From positions 3,270-13,921 of the forward strand of contig JADFXS010000053.1 of assembly GCA_015233515.1 (NCBI GenBank): a DNA stretch of 10,652 nucleotides, in the 5' to 3' direction. This DNA is from Deltaproteobacteria bacterium (GTDB taxonomy: Bacteria; Desulfobacterota; Desulfarculia; Adiutricales; JAGVGV01). The position numbers and the translations under genes were made by a program. Positions 5,483 through 10,652 of the stretch are shown piece after piece. Every line of letters begins with the position of its first letter. The first letter of the stretch is position 1. Below the pieces are notes generated by a model. That model was not told the origin of the DNA, did no database searches, and saw only the letters and a program-made list of their open reading frames with translations.

Positions 5483-6880
5483 ATGAGTAACACTGAACAG
5501 GCAAAATCCTTCAGCCACCTGAATTTTTCACAAGCTCCCCAAGTCATTACCCCATTACCCGGCCCCAAGGCCCTTGAACTGCTCCATCGGCAAAAAAACG
5601 TGGACTCCCAGGTCTTATCATACCCGCACATGATTCCTCTGGCCCCGGAGGCCGGCTTTGGTTCCACCCTCAAGGACGTCGACGGCAACTATTTCATAGA
5701 CCTCAGCGGCGGAATCGGCGTCCTCAATATCGGCCATTCCAATCCCGAAGTGATGGAAGCCATAACCAAACAAGCTCAAAAAATAGTTCATGGCCTCGAT
5801 TTTCCCGGAGAAGCGCGGGTCGCCCTGTCGGAAAAAATAGTGACCCTCGCGCCCGGGGAAATGAAAAACAAATGCAAGGTCTTCTTGTGTGGGCCAACCG
5901 GCTCGGATGCGGTGGAAGCCGCCGTCAAACTGGCTAAGTTCAATTCCAAAAAGACCGGCGTGATCTCTTTTGAAGGCGGCTGGCACGGGGTTTCCGGCAC
6001 CGGCTTGGCCGCCACCGGCAAAAAGGGCGTCAAGGAACGCTTCCTGCCCGTCCTGCCTGAAGTCTACTCCGTCCCGTTCGCTTATTGTTATCGCTGCCGT
6101 TTCGGTTTGACCTACCCCGGCTGCGATCTGCAATGCGCCAAGTTTCTGGAACATATCATTCAAGACCCGGATTCCAACGTGCCCAATCCGGCTTGTGTGC
6201 TGATCGAACCCATCCAGGGGGAAGGCGGCATTGTCGTCCCGCCGGAAGGCTATCTCCAGGAAATTCGCCGAATTTGCTCCAAACATGGCCTGATCATGAT
6301 CGTGGACGAGGTGCAAACCGGTTTCGGACGGACCGGAGCCATGTTCGCCAGCGAATTGTCCGGCATAACCCCGGATCTCATGCCGATTTCCAAGACCCTC
6401 GGCGGCGGTCTGCCACTGGCGGCCGTAGTGATTAAAAACGATTTGGATACTTGGGGGCCGGGCGCCCATGTCGGCACCTTTCGCGGCAATCTGCTTTCCT
6501 CTATTTCCGGCCTGACGACCATCAACATCATCGAGAGAGATTCCTTGGCCGCCCGATCGGCTCGGTTAGGGCAAGCCGCTCTGGACCGACTCAAGGGTCA
6601 GGCCGAGGAAAGCAAATACATCGGTGAGGTCCGAGGTCAGGGGCTTTTTATCGGCCTCGAGTTCGTCAAGGACAAAAAGACCAAGGAACCGGCCGCCGAT
6701 ATCCTCCAGGAAGCGGTCAAGCGTTGTTTCCAACGCGGGGTCATGCTCTGGAAATCCGGTCGCTGGAACAATGTCGGCCGCATCATGCCGGCCCTGGTCA
6801 TAACCGAAAAGCATTTAGATCAGGCCATCGACATTTTAGGCGAGGTTCTTAAGGAGCTGGATAGAGACATCAAGGCCTGA
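5483..6880 (+). CDS. class III (omega) aminotransferase, PLP-dependent, with a four-cysteine insert
   Basis: The 465-residue protein belongs to the class III aminotransferases (GABA, ornithine, diaminobutyrate and taurine aminotransferase group), which transfer a terminal amino group to a 2-oxo acid and release an aldehyde. Markers are DGNYFIDLSGGIGVLNIGH (about 68-85), GPTGSDAVEAA (137-147), the WHGVSG loop, IEPIQGEGG, the PLP-ring aspartate D275 in IVDEVQTGFGRTG, the Schiff-base lysine K304 in ISKTLGGGLPLAA, and GTFRGN. A C-x2-C-x8-C-x3-C block at 202-218 (CYRC to CDLQC) is seen in some archaeal and anaerobic homologues and might bind a metal. The ATG at 5483 has AGAGG 8 bases upstream; GTG at 5474 is the alternative. 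It is first in a LacI-controlled operon with an AOR, suggesting that its aldehyde product is oxidised to an acid. The substrate is undetermined. Confidence 0.9.
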   Translation: MSNTEQAKSFSHLNFSQAPQVITPLPGPKALELLHRQKNVDSQVLSYPHMIPLAPEAGFGSTLKDVDGNYFIDLSGGIGVLNIGHSNPEVMEAITKQAQKIVHGLDFPGEARVALSEKIVTLAPGEMKNKCKVFLCGPTGSDAVEAAVKLAKFNSKKTGVISFEGGWHGVSGTGLAATGKKGVKERFLPVLPEVYSVPFAYCYRCRFGLTYPGCDLQCAKFLEHIIQDPDSNVPNPACVLIEPIQGEGGIVVPPEGYLQEIRRICSKHGLIMIVDEVQTGFGRTGAMFASELSGITPDLMPISKTLGGGLPLAAVVIKNDLDTWGPGAHVGTFRGNLLSSISGLTTINIIERDSLAARSARLGQAALDRLKGQAEESKYIGEVRGQGLFIGLEFVKDKKTKEPAADILQEAVKRCFQRGVMLWKSGRWNNVGRIMPALVITEKHLDQAIDILGEVLKELDRDIKA

Positions 6881-6909
6881 TAAAGGAAAAATACGGTCCG
6901 TTTCAATGC

Positions 6910-6931
6910 GCCCGGCTTTCATCAGCCGGGC
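6910..6931 (+). terminator. GC-rich hairpin after the aminotransferase gene, no T-run
   Basis: GCCCGGCT (6910-6917) and AGCCGGGC (6924-6931) pair perfectly around TTCATC, 29 bases after the stop codon. No T-run follows, so it is more likely an RNA-stabilising or partial terminator structure that lowers expression of the downstream repressor gene. A second small stem, AGACCG/CGGTCT, occurs at 6961-6976. Confidence 0.45.
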
Positions 6932-7032
6932 CAAACCTCCAAGCCGGCGGCGGATGGACCAGACCGAGGGCGGTCTTGACCGATAACCGAAGATAGCTTT
7001 CCATCAACCCCGCATCCCATGGAGTTGGTCAA

Positions 7033-8100
7033 GTGGAATTGGTCAAGAAAAAAAGTCGGGCGACCATAAAGGACATTGCCGCGGCAATCAATCTGTCCTA
7101 CGCCACGGTTTCCAGAGCCCTGAACGACCACCCCAAAATAAGCCAAAGCACCAAGGCTCTGGTCAATGAAACAGCGGAAAAGCTGGGATATTATCCCAAT
7201 TTTTTCGCCAAGAGTCTGGCCAAAAAAAAATCCAACCTGATCGGTCTTCTAGTTTACGACTTCCAAAACACTTTCTACCCCGAACTGACCAAAGCCATTC
7301 AAGATTCGGCCGAGGAACTCGGCTACTGGGTGATCCAGGCCAATACCGACGATCAATTACGGAAAACCGAGTCTTTGGTCAACTCCATGATCAGCACCGG
7401 CGTGGAAGGGATTATCTTCGCTTCGGTCCGCCTGGACGACACCGTGGTGGAGCGCCTGATCGAACGACAGTTCCCCGTGGTCATGGCCAATAGACGCCTT
7501 GGACGGGAAGTCGGGGATTATGTGGTCATGGATAATCGGTACGGCGCTTTTCTGGCGGTCGATCACTTGATCGACTTCAACTATCGGCGGATCGCCATGA
7601 TCAAGGGCCCGGACTATGTCTCCACCGGAATCGAAAGGTTTCAAGGCTATCTGGACGCCCTCGAAAAGAACGGCATCGCCAAGGACGACGGTTTGATAAT
7701 AGACGGATTCTTTAACGAGGAAAGCGGATATCAAGCCACGCGGCGGCTGATGCGGCTGGAGAAACCTCCTGAAGCCATTTTTTGCGCGGATGATGAGATC
7801 GCCTTGGGCTCGTTGCGGGCTCTGGACGAAATGCATCTAGTGGTTCCAAACGACGTGGCCATGGTCGGTTTTGACGACAGCCATCTCTCTTCCCACCCAA
7901 GGCTACAATTGACCACCGTAAAGCAGGATGTGAAGAAGATCGGCCAATTAGTCACGGATTTGCTGATCCGGCGCATAGACGACCCGGTGAAAAGCAATGA
8001 ACGGATCATTCTGCAGCCTAATCTGATCATAAGGCAAAGCAGCGGTTTTGCCATCAGGAACAGGAAGAAAGCAGAAAAAACGCGACCCAGGAAGACCTAG
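7033..8100 (+). CDS. LacI-family transcriptional repressor
   Basis: This 355-residue protein has the LacI/GalR layout: an N-terminal helix-turn-helix (about 10-57, ATIKDIAAAINLSYATVSRAL through KLGYYPN), a hinge region with SLAKKKSNLIGLL, and a periplasmic-binding-protein-like effector domain with the usual IFCADDEIALGSLRALDE, VPNDVAMVGFDD and LTTVKQD signatures. It ends in a basic tail (NRKKAEKTRPRKT). The start is GTG at 7033 with GGAG 8 bases upstream; an ATG at 7019 is out of frame. It lies between the aminotransferase and the sulfur-carrier/AOR genes and probably binds TGCAAACGTTTGCA at 5439. LacI proteins usually respond to sugars or nucleotides, so one guarding an aminotransferase/AOR locus may sense an amine- or amino-sugar-related compound; this is inference. 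Confidence 0.92.
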   Translation: MELVKKKSRATIKDIAAAINLSYATVSRALNDHPKISQSTKALVNETAEKLGYYPNFFAKSLAKKKSNLIGLLVYDFQNTFYPELTKAIQDSAEELGYWVIQANTDDQLRKTESLVNSMISTGVEGIIFASVRLDDTVVERLIERQFPVVMANRRLGREVGDYVVMDNRYGAFLAVDHLIDFNYRRIAMIKGPDYVSTGIERFQGYLDALEKNGIAKDDGLIIDGFFNEESGYQATRRLMRLEKPPEAIFCADDEIALGSLRALDEMHLVVPNDVAMVGFDDSHLSSHPRLQLTTVKQDVKKIGQLVTDLLIRRIDDPVKSNERIILQPNLIIRQSSGFAIRNRKKAEKTRPRKT

Positions 8101-8107
8101 GCGGATA

Positions 8108-8374
8108 ATGAAAATAGAGTTTTCTCCTCCATTTAAAGACGAGATGGGCGCGGATGAACTAAGTCTGCCCCTGAAAACCGCCGTCTCCCTCGCCCGGGTC
8201 ATCGCCTTGATCGCTCAACACCGTGAATATTTTCAGAAGTATGTTGTCATCCATGATGATTCTCTACTCTCCGCAAACCTGATGTTCATTCGCAACGGGC
8301 GAGTCCTCCTTTTGTCCGATCTTGTGGAAGATAACGATGTCCTTGGAGTGTTTTTACCGGCTATAGGGGGTTAG
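8108..8374 (+). CDS. MoaD/ThiS-like sulfur carrier protein
   Basis: This 88-residue protein has the size and ubiquitin-like pattern of MoaD/ThiS carriers and ends in AIGG, the diglycine that is adenylated and converted to a thiocarboxylate by MoeB-type enzymes. MoaD donates sulfur to molybdopterin, the organic part of the Mo/W cofactor. The gene starts 7 bases after the lacI stop and ends 3 bases before the AOR start, so it is part of the operon. MoaD-like genes are repeatedly found next to AOR genes, where they are thought to supply the tungstopterin cofactor. A longer frame opening at 8048 inside lacI is rejected since the MoaD N-terminus (MKIEFSPPF) begins at 8108. Sequence similarity is low, as usual for this family, and the call rests on length, the GG end and context. 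Confidence 0.75.
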   Translation: MKIEFSPPFKDEMGADELSLPLKTAVSLARVIALIAQHREYFQKYVVIHDDSLLSANLMFIRNGRVLLLSDLVEDNDVLGVFLPAIGG

Positions 8375-8377
8375 CCC

Positions 8378-10237
8378 ATGAAAAATACGCGGAAAGGGTA
8401 TGCCAACCAATACCTGCGAGTGGATTTGACCGCTCAAAAAATCGAGTCTTGCGAACTGGAGACGGACCTGGTCGAAAGATTTCTTGGCGGCAGCGGAATA
8501 GCCGCCAAATTTTTGTATGATGAAACAACTCCGGATACTCATCCGCTTGGACCGGAAAATGTTTTGATTGCTTTTGCCGGACCGTTGACCGGTTCCGGGG
8601 CTCCGGCTTCTTCCCGACATCATGTCGTCGCCCGTTCTCCGCGCACTGGCATTTACGGTGAATCCAACGTCGGCGGGACCTGGGGCGTCCATTTGAAAAA
8701 GGCCGGGTATGATGGAATAGTGATCACCGGCCGGGCTGAAACCCCGGTCTATCTCTGGATTAATGAAAACAAGGCGGAAATTCGCCGAGCCGACCAAATT
8801 TGGGGGCAGGATGCCTTCGTATCCGCCGCCTGGATCAAGAAAGAAACTTCAGACCAGGCCACCGTGGCGGTTATCGGACAAGCGGGTGAACGTTTGGCGC
8901 CCATCGCCGGCATCCCCCATATCGGCCGGATATCCAGAATCGCGGCTAGAACCGGTCTGGGAGCCGTGATGGGTTCGAAAAACCTCAAAGCCATGGCTGT
9001 GCATGGGGAACTGAACCTGCCCCTGGCCGATCCGGAAGGATTCAAAAAAACCATCGGGGCCGCACTGGAATTCATCGGAAAAGCCACGGAAACCTTCGGT
9101 AAATTCGGCACTTCCGGCGGAGTGGACAACTACGAGAAGATCGGCAATTTTCCGCTTAAAAATTGGCGGGAGAGCCATTGGACGGGCGCGGCCAGGATTT
9201 CCGGCGCGGCCATGCATGAAACCATCCTGACGGGCCGCGGCGGCTGCTGGCGCTGTCCCATTGCCTGCGGCCGACATATCAAGATCAAAGACGGCCCGTA
9301 TGCCGGCTTGGAAGGCGAGGGCCCGGAATACGAGACCATCGGCACGCTGGGTGGTGAATGCCTGGTCGATGACCTCAAGGCCATCTGCAAGGCCAACGAA
9401 TTATGCAATCGTTACGGCTTGGACACTATTTCCACCGGGGCGACCATCGCCTTCGCCATGGAGGCCTATGAAAAAGGCCTGATCACTAAAAAGGATGCCG
9501 ACGGGATCGAACTGAACTGGGGCAATGCCGAGGCCATGGTGGACATAATCCATAAAATGGGCCGGCGGGAAGGACTGGGAGAGCTGATGAGCCGAGGGTC
9601 CAAGGCCATGGCCGAAGCCCTGGGCCGGAACGCCATCGAGTTTGCCGTCCATGTCAAGGGTCTCGAACCATCGGCTCACGATCCGAGACGTTTCTTCAGC
9701 CAGGCCCTTTCCTATTGCACCGCCGCCCGGGGGGCCTGTCACAACGCCAGTTGGAGCCACGCCTATGAGATGGCCCTGACCATGCCCGAGATAGGCATCG
9801 ACAAGCCCCAGGACGCGTACCAGACCGAAGGCAAGGCGGAATTCACCGCCAAGTTTCAGGATTTCAGCTGCGCCATGGACTGCGTGGTTCTCTGCCGCTT
9901 CAGCCAAGTGGGGCGGGCGGTCAAAATCACGGATACCACCGAGTGGCTGAACTTGGCCACCGGAATGGAACTGGATGTTCCCGGTTTGATGACCATCGGC
10001 CGGCGTGTCTTCAATCTGAAACGGTTATTCAACACCCGGCTGGGAGTCAGTCGCAAGGATGGCTTTCTGCCGCCCCGGCTTTTGACTTTGAACCGCAAAG
10101 CAGACGATCTCACCACCCAGTTGCCGCCGATCGGCAAATTGCTTGCTGACTATTGTCAATATCGAGGCTGGTCGGAGGAGGGTATTCCCACCGTGACAAG
10201 CATCCAGGAATTAGGTCTGGATGACCTTGATGGTTAA
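8378..10237 (+). CDS. aldehyde:ferredoxin oxidoreductase (tungsten enzyme, AOR family)
   Basis: The enzyme oxidises aldehydes to carboxylic acids with ferredoxin as electron acceptor, using a tungsten bis-pterin cofactor and one [4Fe-4S] cluster in the cytoplasm. The 619-residue protein covers the whole family. The N-terminal domain has the pterin-binding FLGGSGIAAKFLYDE (35-49), SPRTGIYGESNVGG (87-100) and the RTGLGAVMGSKNLKAMAV block (191-208). Cluster ligands are C290, C293 and C297 (CWRCPIAC) and C506 in DCVVLC. EGPEYET (314-320) and H455 in RGACH correspond to residues near the substrate pocket in Pyrococcus AOR. A GGGGG ribosome site overlaps the end of the MoaD-like gene. In this operon it probably oxidises the aldehyde formed by the aminotransferase, capturing low-potential electrons. 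The reverse reaction, acid reduction, is possible in such enzymes. Confidence 0.95.
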   Translation: MKNTRKGYANQYLRVDLTAQKIESCELETDLVERFLGGSGIAAKFLYDETTPDTHPLGPENVLIAFAGPLTGSGAPASSRHHVVARSPRTGIYGESNVGGTWGVHLKKAGYDGIVITGRAETPVYLWINENKAEIRRADQIWGQDAFVSAAWIKKETSDQATVAVIGQAGERLAPIAGIPHIGRISRIAARTGLGAVMGSKNLKAMAVHGELNLPLADPEGFKKTIGAALEFIGKATETFGKFGTSGGVDNYEKIGNFPLKNWRESHWTGAARISGAAMHETILTGRGGCWRCPIACGRHIKIKDGPYAGLEGEGPEYETIGTLGGECLVDDLKAICKANELCNRYGLDTISTGATIAFAMEAYEKGLITKKDADGIELNWGNAEAMVDIIHKMGRREGLGELMSRGSKAMAEALGRNAIEFAVHVKGLEPSAHDPRRFFSQALSYCTAARGACHNASWSHAYEMALTMPEIGIDKPQDAYQTEGKAEFTAKFQDFSCAMDCVVLCRFSQVGRAVKITDTTEWLNLATGMELDVPGLMTIGRRVFNLKRLFNTRLGVSRKDGFLPPRLLTLNRKADDLTTQLPPIGKLLADYCQYRGWSEEGIPTVTSIQELGLDDLDG

Positions 10238-10246
10238 AACGTTTTA
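10235..10246. promoter_or_regulatory. AAACGTTT-centred palindrome before the binding-protein gene
   Basis: TAAAACGTTTTA is a perfect 12-base palindrome that overlaps the AOR stop codon and lies 28 bases before the next start. Its central eight bases AAACGTTT are identical to the core of the operator at 5439-5452. It may be a second, weaker target of the same LacI-family repressor, tying transporter expression to the catabolic genes. No promoter boxes are obvious around it. Confidence 0.4.
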
Positions 10247-10274
10247 TCCAAGACTGCCAAAAAAGGAGGAAGAA

Positions 10275-10652
10275 ATGAAGGTAAAGAGTACGCTTAAACG
10301 AATGGGTCGGCTTTTGTTCATTCCGTTATTCGTCGTTCTGGTCCTCACCGGAATGCAAACGGAAGCCCGAGCGGTTGACGTGATCAAGATCGGCAACATC
10401 GAACCTTTTTCCGGACCTTCCGCCCCCATGGGACTTCTGGGCCGACAGGCCAGGGACATGGCGGTCGAGGAAATCAACAGCGCCGGGGGAATCAAGTCCA
10501 TGGGCGGGGCCAAGATCGAAATGATCTACGTGGACAGCAAGAGCGACCCGACCGTCGGAGTGACCGAGGCGGAGAGACTGATTAACGTGGAAAAGGTCCA
10601 CGCTCTGATGGGCTGCTGGAACAGCGCCGTCTCCTATCCCGTCACGCAAAGA
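10275..10652 (+). CDS. ABC transporter substrate-binding protein, branched-chain amino acid type, N-terminal part
   Basis: The first 126 codons are visible and the frame is open at the right edge. A classical signal peptide (positive MKVKSTLKRMGR, then LLFIPLFVVLVLTG, then an A-R-A cleavage site at about residue 33) precedes the mature start VDVIKIGNIEPFSGPSA, the hallmark of LivK/HAAT-type periplasmic receptors. DMAVEEINSAGGI, DSKSDPTVGVTEAERLI and ALMGCWNSAVS match the first lobe of these type I binding proteins. The gene has a strong AAGGAGGA ribosome site 4-5 bases before ATG and starts 37 bases after the AOR stop. The permease and ATPase genes would be expected to follow. The receptor probably imports the compound degraded by the aminotransferase and AOR; LivK-type receptors bind amino acids but also aromatic acids, amides and urea. 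Confidence 0.93.
   Translation, partial: MKVKSTLKRMGRLLFIPLFVVLVLTGMQTEARAVDVIKIGNIEPFSGPSAPMGLLGRQARDMAVEEINSAGGIKSMGGAKIEMIYVDSKSDPTVGVTEAERLINVEKVHALMGCWNSAVSYPVTQR

Noticed and set aside
5618..6469. A 283-codon open frame on the minus strand opposite the aminotransferase
   Set aside because: It is an antisense shadow caused by the GC-rich third positions of the real gene; it has no family motifs and lies wholly within a well-supported coding region.
8048..8107. Longer start of the MoaD-like gene inside lacI
   Set aside because: The added 20 residues are lysine/arginine-rich shadow of the lacI end, whereas the ubiquitin-like fold begins at the ATG at 8108.

Overview
The window reads as a chromosomal piece of a strictly anaerobic bacterium, most likely a Desulfobacterota-type sulfate reducer or syntroph. 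This is an inference from gene content: a tungsten-type aldehyde:ferredoxin oxidoreductase, an anaerobic-style thiolase with a Zn-ribbon (DUF35) partner, a PAS regulator with the coiled-coil start common in that phylum, and a RAYT transposase with palindromic repeats. No rRNA or marker gene allows firm placement.

Left part (1-3997). At the left edge is the 5' part of a PAS-domain signalling protein (minus strand), divergent from acpS, a holo-ACP synthase (plus strand). acpS converges on a minus-strand operon which reads, in order of transcription: thiolase (3997-2723), DUF35 Zn-ribbon/OB-fold protein (2718-2317), an acyl carrier protein with an unusual LGLKS serine site (2306-2073), and phosphate acetyltransferase (1966-959). 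The first three genes are 4-10 bases apart. pta follows after a 106-base gap holding a strong hairpin. Together the genes could thiolytically cleave or condense a beta-ketoacyl group, with an acyl carrier involved, and pass acetyl-CoA to acetyl phosphate for ATP. The ACP and its activating enzyme in such a cluster are unusual.

Middle part (3998-5482). This is AT-rich DNA between two divergent operons. It carries a RAYT (REP-associated, IS200-like Y1 transposase) gene that contains two copies of the same 20-bp perfect palindrome inside its coding frame. Just past its 3' end is a short remnant of another RAYT gene, and AAACCTAGG repeats flank the unit. The right end of the region is the promoter of the rightward operon: a TTGACA/TAACAT promoter followed by a perfect LacI-type operator, TGCAAACGTTTGCA.

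Right part (5483-10652, all plus strand). The order is class III aminotransferase, LacI-family repressor, MoaD/ThiS-like sulfur carrier ending in GG, aldehyde:ferredoxin oxidoreductase (AOR), and the start of a branched-chain-amino-acid-type periplasmic binding protein. The simplest reading is a repressor-controlled amine or amino-acid catabolic locus: uptake by an ABC transporter, transamination to an aldehyde, and oxidation of the aldehyde to an acid by a W-enzyme that reduces ferredoxin. A second AAACGTTT-centred palindrome lies just before the binding-protein gene, which suggests that the same repressor also controls the transporter. The substrate cannot be read from the sequence.
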